Program-made: the position numbers and the translations under genes
The notes under the pieces: model-generated
What the model saw: the letters and a program-made list of their open reading frames with translations, nothing else
What the model was told of the DNA's origin: nothing
Databases searched by the model: none
DNA from: Alistipes senegalensis JC50
GTDB lineage: Bacteria > Bacteroidota > Bacteroidia > Bacteroidales > Rikenellaceae
Reading direction: 5' to 3'
DNA length: 64,000 bases
NCBI RefSeq assembly: GCF_025145645.1
Contig: NZ_CP102252.1
Coordinates: 806,001 to 870,000 of the forward strand
Shown: one piece after another, positions 51,251 through 58,479 of the stretch
Position numbering within the stretch: position 1 is the first letter of the stretch
How the letters are laid out: each line of letters starts with the position of its first letter

Positions 51251-51949
51251 TCAATAATGTTCGTTGCTGTTCGAAAGGAAGACATCCATCATGTACTGCT
51301 GGTCGGCGCCCTCCTCGTAGCCCATTTCGCGGGCCTTGCGGTCGGAGTGCTGCTCGATGGTGTCGAACATCTCGCTGCCGCCGCTGACCTTGAATATCTC
51401 GTTGATCTCGGCGAGCGACTCCTCGTCCAGCCGGCGCAGGGCCCCGGCGCCGTGGCGCATGTAGACGGGCGTGAACTGGCCGTAGATCTCCTTGTCGTTG
51501 TCGTAAATCCATTTCCAGACGGTGCCCTGCTCGGGGTGCAGTTCGGGTTTCACCAGCCGCGGCACGATGCAGTAACCCGTGCGGAGAATGTTTTCGCCGA
51601 TGATGCGCTTCAGGGCCAGTTGCTGACGGCCCTTTTCGCTCTCGACGAAAAACCCGAGCTTCTGCGACAGGGTGCGAAGCGCCTGAATCACATACCCCGG
51701 GGTATTGCCCCGCGGACAGCGCGGACGGCACGACATGCATTCGCCGCAGTACCAGATCGTATCGCTTTTGAGCAGCTCCTCGATGGCGTCGTCGTCGCGC
51801 GTCTGAACGATGCAGACGATCTGCCGCGGATCGTAGTTATAGAACTCCGCCGCGGGGCAGACGCCCGTACAAACGCCGCAGTTCATGCAGGCATGAAGGC
51901 CCTCCTTCATCCGCACGTCTTCCATGAGCATATCGAAATACTTCCCCAT
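51251..51949 (-). CDS. HdrC-like [4Fe-4S] dicluster protein (first copy)
   Basis: A 232-residue protein. Residues 18-70 carry CMNCGVCTGVCPAAEF and CGECMSCRPRCPRGN, two complete [4Fe-4S] motifs. The remainder is a helical extension rich in acidic residues, unlike the short HdrC of methanogens. The start at 51949 (MGKYFDMLMED) is chosen because the upstream codons lie in the promoter palindrome. It is the first gene of the operon. Confidence 0.83.
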   Translation of the reverse strand: MGKYFDMLMEDVRMKEGLHACMNCGVCTGVCPAAEFYNYDPRQIVCIVQTRDDDAIEELLKSDTIWYCGECMSCRPRCPRGNTPGYVIQALRTLSQKLGFFVESEKGRQQLALKRIIGENILRTGYCIVPRLVKPELHPEQGTVWKWIYDNDKEIYGQFTPVYMRHGAGALRRLDEESLAEINEIFKVSGGSEMFDTIEQHSDRKAREMGYEEGADQQYMMDVFLSNSNEHY

Positions 51950-51964
51950 ACCTATATACAAAAA

Positions 51965-51984
51965 ACCTTTGCACTGCAAAGGTA
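51965..51984 (-). promoter_or_regulatory. Promoter of the Hdr-like operon with an overlapping palindrome
   Basis: The minus-strand -7 box TACCTTTG occupies 51977-51984. ACCTTTGC-ACT-GCAAAGGT (51965-51983) is a perfect 8-base inverted repeat covering the same box, a candidate operator. The -33 region is G+C-rich and poor, as in regulated promoters. Confidence 0.55.
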
Positions 51985-51990
51985 GGGAAT

Positions 51991-52007
51991 CCGCCCGGCT
52001 CGGGCGG
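51991..52007 (-). terminator. Hairpin after folA
   Basis: CCGCCCG-GCT-CGGGCGG, a 7-base G+C-rich stem 18 bases after the folA stop. There is no clear T-tract, so it may be a weak terminator or part of the operator region. Confidence 0.4.
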
Positions 52008-52024
52008 TGGTATAAATGCGTAAT

Positions 52025-52504
52025 TTACCGCCGTTCGTAAAGCTCGAAGACGAAAGGCCAGGGGTAATCCTTCCCGCAGGGGAACGATTCGGACGACACC
52101 GCCCGCCACTCGCTCTCGTCCCACGCCGGAAAGCGCGTGTCGCCCTCGTAGGAGTGCCGCACGCGCGTGAGGTAGAAGCGGTCGGCCAACGGCAGGGCTT
52201 CGGCGTAGATCTGCGCCCCGCCGATCACGAACACCTCCTCGTCCTCCGGAAACAACCGCACGGCCTCCTCCAGCGAATGCACGACCGTGCAGCCGGGAAT
52301 CTCGATATTCTGGCGCGTGATAACGACATTGGTGCGGTTGGGCAGCGGCCGCCCGAGCGACTCGAAGGTCTTGCGGCCCATGACGACGGGATGGCCCATC
52401 GTGACGGCCTTGAAATGTTTCAGGTCTTCGGAAATATGCCACAGCAGGGCATTCTTGTCGCCGATAACGCCGTTCTCGGCAACGGCAACGATAATTGAGA
52501 TCAT
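52025..52504 (-). CDS. folA: Dihydrofolate reductase
   Basis: Reduces dihydrofolate to tetrahydrofolate with NADPH. The start at 52504 (MISIIVAVAENGVIGDKNALLWH) gives 159 residues, the usual length. Motifs are AVAENGVIGDKNALLW, FKAVTMGHPVVMGRKTFESLG, EEVFVIGGAQIYAEALPLAD and the C-terminal FELYERR. It follows thyA by 5 bases, as is common because thymidylate synthase generates its substrate. Confidence 0.94.
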   Translation of the reverse strand: MISIIVAVAENGVIGDKNALLWHISEDLKHFKAVTMGHPVVMGRKTFESLGRPLPNRTNVVITRQNIEIPGCTVVHSLEEAVRLFPEDEEVFVIGGAQIYAEALPLADRFYLTRVRHSYEGDTRFPAWDESEWRAVSSESFPCGKDYPWPFVFELYERR

Positions 52505-52509
52505 AGGGT

Positions 52510-53403
52510 TCAGAATGACATCGGGGCTTTGATCGCCGGCCACGGATCGTAGCCTTCGAGCGTGAAATCTTCGTAGCGGAAATCGAAAACCGACTTCACG
52601 ACGGGGTTCAGCCGCAGGCGCGGCAGCGGACGCGGTTCGCGCGCGAGCTGTTCATCCGCCTGCTCCAGGTGGTTCAGGTAGAGGTGCGCATCGCCCAGCG
52701 TATGAACGAACTCACCGGGTTCGAGCCCGCACACCTGCGCCATCATCTGCGTCAGCAGAGCGTAGGAGGCGATGTTGAACGGCACCCCCAGAAACGTGTC
52801 GGCGCTGCGCTGGTACAACTGGCACGAAAGCCGCCCTTCGGCCACATAGAACTGGAACAGCACGTGGCACGGCGGCAGGGCCATCGCTTCGACCTCCGCG
52901 ACGTTCCACGCCGAGACGAGGATGCGCCGCGACTCGGGGTTCGTGCGGATCAGTTCGACCGCCTGCGCGATCTGATCGACGGCGCCCCCGTCGGGCCGGG
53001 GCCACGAACGCCACTGGTAACCGTAAACGTGGTTCAGATCGCCGAAGCGGTAACCCTCGATCGGCGACTCCACGCCCGCCGCCGCGAGGAAAGTCTCCCG
53101 ATCGACGGGCAGCACGCCGTGCCGCACGCACAATTCGTTATAGTAGCGATAGGCGTCGTTGTCCCAGATATGGACCCCGTTTTCGACGAGGTATTTGATA
53201 TTGGTGTCCCCGCGCAGGAACCACAGCAGTTCGTGGATCACCCCTTTCAGAAAGACCTTCTTGGTCGTCAGCAGGGGGAAACCCTCCGCCAGGTCGAAAC
53301 GCATCTGATGGCCGAAGACCCCTTTGGTCCCGGTTCCCGTGCGGTCGCCCCGCACGACGCCTTCCGCCTTGATCCGGCGCAGCAAATCGAGGTATTGTTT
53401 CAT
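52510..53403 (-). CDS. thyA: Thymidylate synthase
   Basis: Methylates dUMP to dTMP with 5,10-methylene-THF. The 297-residue product has the active-site cysteine in LPPCHVLFQFYV. The folate and dUMP-binding motifs RTGTGTKGVFGHQMRF, WFLRGDTNIKYLVENGVHIWD, QRSADTFLGVPFNIASYALL and HTLGDAHLYLNH are present. The start overlaps the lpxH stop by 4 bases, so the genes are translationally coupled. Confidence 0.96.
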   Translation of the reverse strand: MKQYLDLLRRIKAEGVVRGDRTGTGTKGVFGHQMRFDLAEGFPLLTTKKVFLKGVIHELLWFLRGDTNIKYLVENGVHIWDNDAYRYYNELCVRHGVLPVDRETFLAAAGVESPIEGYRFGDLNHVYGYQWRSWPRPDGGAVDQIAQAVELIRTNPESRRILVSAWNVAEVEAMALPPCHVLFQFYVAEGRLSCQLYQRSADTFLGVPFNIASYALLTQMMAQVCGLEPGEFVHTLGDAHLYLNHLEQADEQLAREPRPLPRLRLNPVVKSVFDFRYEDFTLEGYDPWPAIKAPMSF

Positions 53404-54161
53404 GATTCAAGGGTCATTTCGCCCGCCGCGTCCAGCACGGCACAGGCGGGATTCTTCTCCCAGCAGCCGAGATTCACCACGTGCAGACGCCCTTCGCGGT
53501 AGTCGCGCGGGAAGTGCATGTGTCCGAAAACGAAATGGTCGATGTCGTGGGTCGCGGCGTATTGGCGGGCATAGTCGATCAGCGGCTCGGTGAGCGAAGC
53601 GTCGAAACCGCCCCCGCGGCCGGTCCGCACGGCCTCCTCGTCGGCGGCGTTGTGCCGCTTGCGCGATTTGCCGCTCCACCAATGGCCGAACTTCATCGCC
53701 AGGTCGGGATGCACGCCCCACGAAAAGAGCCATTTCAGCGTCCGCGACCGGAATATCCGGTTCAGGAGTTTCAGCATCGGCTGTCCGTCGATATTCATGT
53801 TGTCGCCGTGGGCGATGAAGACTTTTTTGCCCGCGAGGGTCATCACCTGTGGAGAGGTGCAGACCTCCATCCCGCACTCACGCGTGAGGTAGTCGCCGAC
53901 CCACATGTCGTGGTTGCCCGTGAAGAAGACCACCCGCACGCCCCGGTCCGTCAGCTCGGCCAGTTTCCCCAGCGTGCGCACGAAGCCCTTGGGCACCACA
54001 CGGCGGTATTCGAACCAGAAATCGAAAATGTCGCCGACCAGAAATATCGCTTCCGCATCGCCGGAGACCTTGTCGAGCCACGCCACGAAGCGTCGTTCGA
54101 CCGCCCGTGCGGAATGCTCGTCACCCGCCCCCAGATGTATGTCGGATGCGAAATAATACAT
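53400..54161 (-). CDS. lpxH: UDP-2,3-diacylglucosamine diphosphatase LpxH-like metallophosphoesterase
   Basis: Removes UMP in lipid A synthesis, converting UDP-2,3-diacylglucosamine to lipid X. The 253-residue product has the calcineurin-like metal motifs ASDIHLGAGD, FLVGDIFDFWFEY, FFTGNHDMWVGD, FIAHGDN and FVFGHMHFPRDY. The start at 54161 overlaps the upstream stop by one base (TAATG). It could be an LpxH-like paralogue rather than the essential enzyme, but the motif set fits well. Confidence 0.85.
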   Translation of the reverse strand: MYYFASDIHLGAGDEHSARAVERRFVAWLDKVSGDAEAIFLVGDIFDFWFEYRRVVPKGFVRTLGKLAELTDRGVRVVFFTGNHDMWVGDYLTRECGMEVCTSPQVMTLAGKKVFIAHGDNMNIDGQPMLKLLNRIFRSRTLKWLFSWGVHPDLAMKFGHWWSGKSRKRHNAADEEAVRTGRGGGFDASLTEPLIDYARQYAATHDIDHFVFGHMHFPRDYREGRLHVVNLGCWEKNPACAVLDAAGEMTLES

Positions 54162-55303
54162 TACTTCGTCAGTTCGTCCAGTTTCTCTTCGAGGCTCTTG
54201 CCGTAGATGTCCCGGGCGACGATCGAACCCTCCTTGTCGATCAGGAAGTTGGCGGGCAGTTTCTGCACGTTGTAGAGTCCCAGCGCCGAGGAGCCGCGCC
54301 CGCGCAGGTCGCTCACCGAGATCCACGGCAGCTGCTGTTCCTGCACGGCGTTGATCCACAGCGGCTTCGACGTGTCGATCGCCACCTGGTAGACCTCGAA
54401 GCCCACGGGAGCGTCTTCGTATTTCTTATAGAGTTCTTTCAGATCGGCGTTCAGCGCGTTGCTCGATCCCAGCTCCGCGGACCAGAAATCCAGCAGTACG
54501 ACCTTGCCCGTGAGCGACGAAAGGCGGATCTTCTTGCCGTAGATGTCCGTCATTTCGAGGTCGGGATACCCCGCTTCGGAGATCTGCGACGTCAGGCTGA
54601 TGCGCGCATCCATGCGGGCGATCTCGGCCGTCAGCGACTGGAGATAGGGCGAATCGGGATAGCTCTTTTCGAGGGCTTCGGCCACGGTGCGGAAATAGAC
54701 CACGTCGCTGTCGCCGTTGAACAGATAGCGGTCCCCCGGAAGACGCTGGTAGAGGGCGTAGACCGCCGCCAGCGAAGACTTGTTCTCGATGATGAACCGC
54801 AGCTGCTCGCGGCGGATGCGGTAGTACTCGGCCGTGTACTCCTCGACCAGCGACTTGCGCTCCTCCTCCGTAAGGCCGGGCTTGGCGAACTGTGCGGCGA
54901 TGTTGTCCAGCCGCTGAGCCCCCGTGACGAAATCCTGATAGAACTGGCGCAGCAGTTCCGATTCGGCGGAGCCTTCGACCGTGTAGTTGCGCACGACGCT
55001 GCCCACCGAACCGACCGTCACGCGGTCGCCCCCGGCGATAAGCAGCGGAATCCGCTCGCCGTTGTAGATGATATTATACAGGGAGGGCGTCTTGGGCACG
55101 CCTTTGAGTTCGAAACGGTAGCTGCCGTCACCGGCGAGCACGGCCGAGTCGATGACCGCCTGCGTCAGGGGCGAGGCATTTTCCAGATAGACATTTTTCG
55201 CATCGCTGCCGACGAAGCGGCCCGAAATCTTCACTTTCGACGACTGGCAGCCACACACCAGAACGGCCGCCGAGAGCGTCACGAAAAGCGTTTGCTTGTT
55301 CAT
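54161..55303 (-). CDS. Thioredoxin-fold lipoprotein (DUF4369/TlpA-like) lacking the CxxC motif
   Basis: A 380-residue lipoprotein (signal ending VLVCGC, Cys19). Residues about 22-120 are a DUF4369-like beta domain (VKISGRFVGSDAKNVYLENA), and residues about 240-380 form the thioredoxin-like part (PDLEMTDIYGKKIRLSSLTG, LLDFWSAELGSSN, LPANFLIDKEGSIVARDIYG). Where redox-active members have WCxxC after DFW, here the sequence is SAELGSS, so neither cysteine is present and it cannot do disulfide exchange in the usual way. It probably uses the fold for binding only. First gene of a four-gene overlapping operon. Confidence 0.85.
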   Translation of the reverse strand: MNKQTLFVTLSAAVLVCGCQSSKVKISGRFVGSDAKNVYLENASPLTQAVIDSAVLAGDGSYRFELKGVPKTPSLYNIIYNGERIPLLIAGGDRVTVGSVGSVVRNYTVEGSAESELLRQFYQDFVTGAQRLDNIAAQFAKPGLTEEERKSLVEEYTAEYYRIRREQLRFIIENKSSLAAVYALYQRLPGDRYLFNGDSDVVYFRTVAEALEKSYPDSPYLQSLTAEIARMDARISLTSQISEAGYPDLEMTDIYGKKIRLSSLTGKVVLLDFWSAELGSSNALNADLKELYKKYEDAPVGFEVYQVAIDTSKPLWINAVQEQQLPWISVSDLRGRGSSALGLYNVQKLPANFLIDKEGSIVARDIYGKSLEEKLDELTK

Positions 55304-55332
55304 TTACGATCGTTTTCGCTGTTATTAATACA

Positions 55333-55340
55333 CAAAGATA
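55333..55340 (-). promoter_or_regulatory. Promoter -7 box (TATCTTTG), proximal copy
   Basis: TATCTTTG on the minus strand, 29 bases before the lipoprotein start, with TTTG 19 bases upstream: a good consensus promoter. Confidence 0.7.
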
Positions 55341-55503
55341 GCAAAAAACCCGATGGTTCCAAACCCGAATCGCATACGGCTTTGCAAAACCATCCGACCC
55401 CTAAAAGTGTCGTTACGACACCAAAGATAGCAAAAAACCCGGTGGTTCCAAACCGTGCGGCTTTGTAAAACATCCCGGCCCCTAAAAGGGTCGGTGCGGC
55501 CCC
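55334..55503. repeat. Tandem duplication of a promoter-bearing segment
   Basis: Two direct copies, 55334-55422 and 55423-55503, share AAAGATAGCAAAAAACCCG, GGTTCCAAA, GCGGCTTTG, AAAAC and CCCCTAAAAG with short differences and a small deletion in the second. Each carries the TATCTTTG box on the minus strand. Confidence 0.8.
55422..55429 (-). promoter_or_regulatory. Promoter -7 box (TATCTTTG), distal copy
   Basis: Same box in the second copy of the duplicated segment, 118 bases from the gene. The upstream TTTG element is also repeated. Confidence 0.55.
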
Positions 55504-55507
55504 GCCC

Positions 55508-56206
55508 CTACTTCGGCGAATTTCGGTGGGCGCCGTTGTTCTTCGTAAAATTCCGGTGTTGCTGCTGGCCGCGGTTTTTCTGCTGCTGCCGCTGCTGATG
55601 AGGCGGACGGTGCTGCTGGGCACCCTTCTGGGGACGTGCTGAAAAGGGCTGTTTATAGTCGCTTCGGAGATTATTTAAGGCAACTTCATCGATTTGGATC
55701 GTCCCTCCGGACATGCGTTTGATGTCTTTTACGATCACTTCGTTGTTCGGATGCTCCTGGTTGTATTCGTAGCTTTTGGTACGCATGTAACGGGCCAGAT
55801 TATCCACCGTCCGGGCCACCGTCTGGGGGTTGCGCTCGTCGGCCAGACCGCGGATCATCCGCTCGACATATTTGCCGTAATGCTTGTAGGCGATCCGCCC
55901 CTGCGAATAGGGCATGCGATGGGGCGCGACGGTCAGTTCCTGACGCGACGGCTGCGGATAGGGAGAATCCACATCCAACTGAAAATCAGACATGATGAAG
56001 AGGTGGTCCCACAGTTTGTGGGTGAAGTCGGCCGTATCGCGCAGCAGGGGGTTCAGATTGCCCATGACGGCGATCACGGCGCGGGCCTGACGGTTGCGTT
56101 CGCGGCGGTCCTCGATCGCCAGCAGCGAGTCGATCATCTCCTGGATGTGACGCCCGTATTCGGGCAGGTACAACTTGCGTCGCGTGTAATTATAGTTCTT
56201 TCTCAT
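55508..56206 (-). CDS. DUF4290-family protein with a Gln/Arg-rich basic tail
   Basis: A 232-residue protein. Residues 1-165 are the DUF4290 helical domain (LYLPEYGRHIQEMIDSLLAI; GNLNPLLRDTADFTHKLWDH), almost universal in Bacteroidota and of unknown function. The C-terminal 50 residues are a low-complexity tail rich in Gln, Arg, Asn and His (QQQRQQQKNRGQQQ-like runs), of the kind seen in RNA-binding disordered tails. No signal peptide or membrane helix is present, so it is cytoplasmic. Confidence 0.88.
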   Translation of the reverse strand: MRKNYNYTRRKLYLPEYGRHIQEMIDSLLAIEDRRERNRQARAVIAVMGNLNPLLRDTADFTHKLWDHLFIMSDFQLDVDSPYPQPSRQELTVAPHRMPYSQGRIAYKHYGKYVERMIRGLADERNPQTVARTVDNLARYMRTKSYEYNQEHPNNEVIVKDIKRMSGGTIQIDEVALNNLRSDYKQPFSARPQKGAQQHRPPHQQRQQQKNRGQQQHRNFTKNNGAHRNSPK

Positions 56207-56357
56207 AAATTGTATTTACGGTCTTTCCCGTTGCTCCGATTCGTCCGCCGGACCCTCCGGCAGGGCCTTCGCAATAGACCTGTTCAAGATGTTTTTCAAG
56301 ACCTTCCGCTCCGTCGGGCGAGACCCCCCGGGATTGGTTTTACACCGCAGAAAGCCC

Positions 56358-56365
56358 TAACTTTG
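56358..56365 (+). promoter_or_regulatory. Promoter -7 box (TAACTTTG) of the sigma-54 activator gene
   Basis: TAACTTTG with TTG about 21 bases upstream; the gene starts 97 bases downstream, leaving a leader. Confidence 0.55.
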
Positions 56366-56461
56366 GGACAGAGGCAGCGCAAACCGAACATCCGGGATAC
56401 CGCCTGTCCAAGCCGAAGATCGACTTCGCAAAAGTAGGTAAAATTTCAGGAAAAACAAGCT

Positions 56462-57601
56462 ATGGCAAAGGTTTTAATTTTGGATCAATCAAAAAGCGTG
56501 CGAAACATTTTGCGCGAGCGGTTGGAATATGAAGGATTTTCGGCGGAAGCCGTTGAGGACGAGGCGGCAGCCACGGATATATGCGGGAAGGTTCCGTTCG
56601 ACCTGATCATTTCGGACACCGGATGCAAGGTCCCCGATGCCGGCATTCCGTTCATAGCCCTTTCGACCGACGCCTCGATCGACTCGGCGGTGAAGGCCGT
56701 GCGCAGCGGAGCGCAGGACTTCCTGACCAAGCCGATCGACATGAACCGGCTGCTGCAATCCATCCACCGCACCATCGCAAATCCCGCGACCGCACCTCCG
56801 GCCGCCGCCGCGGCTCCCGTCGTGCGCCGCAGCCGCCGCGCGCATCCCGCGCAGGCGGAAAACATCATCGGCATCTCGCCCGAGATCGAGCATGTCCGCC
56901 AGCTGATCGACAAGGTGGCCCCGTGCGAGGCCCGGGTGCTCATCACCGGCGAGAACGGCACGGGCAAGGAGCTGGTGGCCCGCTGGCTCCACGCCAAGAG
57001 CGCGCGCTCCGCGGCGCCGTTCGTCGAGGTCAACTGCGCGGCCATCCCCTCGGAACTGATCGAGAGCGAGCTCTTCGGCCACGAACGGGGTGCATTCACC
57101 TCGGCTATCAAACAGCGCAAGGGCAAGTTCGAGCAGGCCGACGGCGGCACGCTCTTCATGGACGAGATCGGCGACATGTCGCTGGCGGCGCAGGCCAAGG
57201 TGCTGCGGGCGCTGCAAGAGAGCCGTATCAGCCGCGTGGGCAGCGACAAGGATATCGAGGTGGACGTGCGGGTGATCGCCGCCACGAACAAGGATCTGCG
57301 CGAAGAGATCAGAAAGGGCAATTTCCGCGAAGACCTCTACCACCGCATCGGCGTGATCGTCGTGCGGGTCCCGGCGCTCCGGGAGCACGCCGAGGACATC
57401 CCGACGCTGGTGGACCATTTCATCCGCACCATCTCGGCCGAATACGGCACACGGCCCAAAGCCATCGACCCCGACGCTCTGGCGGTGCTGCGGCAGATGC
57501 CGTGGACGGGCAACATCCGCGAACTGCGCAACGTCGTCGAGCGGCTCATCATCCTCTCCGAAGACCGCATCACGGCCCGCGACGTGAAAGAGTATTGTTA
57601 G
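56462..57601 (+). CDS. NtrC-type response regulator with sigma-54 AAA domain, lacking the C-terminal DNA-binding domain
   Basis: A 379-residue protein. The receiver domain (residues 3-118) has phospho-acceptor Asp52 (LIISDTG) and TKPID but a shortened loop after the Asp. The AAA+ domain (about 140-365) has Walker A GENGTGK (163-169), the ELFGHERGAFTSA segment (GAFTGA is GAFTSA here, 210-215), Walker B GGTLFMDEIGD, and the sensor II NIRELRN. It ends at RDVKEYC with no Fis-type helix-turn-helix, which usually adds about 50 residues. So it cannot bind DNA as normal activators do. Confidence 0.88.
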   Translation: MAKVLILDQSKSVRNILRERLEYEGFSAEAVEDEAAATDICGKVPFDLIISDTGCKVPDAGIPFIALSTDASIDSAVKAVRSGAQDFLTKPIDMNRLLQSIHRTIANPATAPPAAAAAPVVRRSRRAHPAQAENIIGISPEIEHVRQLIDKVAPCEARVLITGENGTGKELVARWLHAKSARSAAPFVEVNCAAIPSELIESELFGHERGAFTSAIKQRKGKFEQADGGTLFMDEIGDMSLAAQAKVLRALQESRISRVGSDKDIEVDVRVIAATNKDLREEIRKGNFREDLYHRIGVIVVRVPALREHAEDIPTLVDHFIRTISAEYGTRPKAIDPDALAVLRQMPWTGNIRELRNVVERLIILSEDRITARDVKEYC

Positions 57602-57629
57602 GGGCGAAACGACAGGTGCTTGTCATTGC

Positions 57630-57662
57630 GAAGCCCGCCGGCGTAAAATGCCGGCGGGCTTC
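57630..57662 (+). terminator. Terminator-like hairpin after the activator gene
   Basis: GAAGCCCGCCGGC (57630-57642) and GCCGGCGGGCTTC (57650-57662) form a perfect 13-base stem. No T-tract follows; it may be part of the adjacent repeat. Confidence 0.5.
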
Positions 57663-57815
57663 GTCATTCCGCATAAACGAGGTGAGCGCGGGAATCCGGT
57701 GAATACGTTGTAAGGTCCCGGGCTTCGACCGGATTGCCGCGGCATCTGCGAAGCCTCGCAATGACAGAAGCGAAATCGGGGTGGAAAGCGTCCCGGCAGG
57801 CCGTCACCTCCTAAA
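57663..57815. repeat. Dispersed intergenic repeat, copy A
   Basis: A core of 103 bases (57663-57765) starts GTCATTCCG and ends CGCAATGAC, so its ends are imperfectly inverted. It is about 75 percent alike by eye to copy B at 60034-60137; weaker similarity continues for about 45 bases. Confidence 0.75.
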
Positions 57816-57828
57816 TAAGCGGGCAAAA

Positions 57829-58479
57829 CTACAACAGCGCCAGCAGTTCTTCCGGTTTGTCAACCAGCTGCCGGGCCCCGGCGGCGAGGAGCTCCTCCCG
57901 GTCGCGGAATCCCCACGTCACGCCCGCCGAACGGACGCCCGCGGCAGCCGCGGTCTCGATGTCCACACCCGAATCGCCGACGTAGAGCACATGCTCCCTC
58001 GCCACGCCCGTCAGCGCCAAAATCTCCTCCACGACCGCCGGCGAGGGTTTCAGAGGCACGTCGGGACGCTGGCCGAAGACCGCCGCGAACTCCACCCCGG
58101 GGAAGAACAGCCGCACGAGCTTCTCGGTCCCGGCCTGGAACTTGTTCGACGCCACGGCCAGCCGCACGCCCCGGCGTACGAGCTCGGCGACGAGGTCGGG
58201 AATCCCCTCGTAAGGCCGGGTGTAGGTGTCGATATGTTCGGTGTAGTATTTCACGAAATCGGCACGCACGAGCGCCACGTTCCCGGGCGTCCGCAGCGGC
58301 TCGGGCAGGGCCCGTTCGACGAGCCGCATGATGCCGTTGCCGACGAAATGGCAGTACTCCTCGTAGGAGTGCTGGGGAAGCCCCCGCAGGGCCAGCACGG
58401 CGTTGCAGGCCACGGCCAGGTCGCCGATGGTATCGAGCAGCGTGCCGTCGAGGTCGAAGATGACGAGTTCGGTTTTCAT
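57829..58479 (-). CDS. gph: Phosphoglycolate phosphatase-like HAD hydrolase
   Basis: A 216-residue HAD-family phosphatase. Motif I is VIFDLDGTLLDT (nucleophile Asp9 and Asp11), motif II AVASNKFQ, motif III the lysine of PLKPSP, and motif IV GDSGVDIETAAAAG. The cap domain (NAVLALRGLPQHSYEEY) matches Gph. Substrate assignment to 2-phosphoglycolate is by similarity of the whole pattern; other sugar phosphates are possible. Its start overlaps the nhaC stop by 4 bases. Confidence 0.87.
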   Translation of the reverse strand: MKTELVIFDLDGTLLDTIGDLAVACNAVLALRGLPQHSYEEYCHFVGNGIMRLVERALPEPLRTPGNVALVRADFVKYYTEHIDTYTRPYEGIPDLVAELVRRGVRLAVASNKFQAGTEKLVRLFFPGVEFAAVFGQRPDVPLKPSPAVVEEILALTGVAREHVLYVGDSGVDIETAAAAGVRSAGVTWGFRDREELLAAGARQLVDKPEELLALL

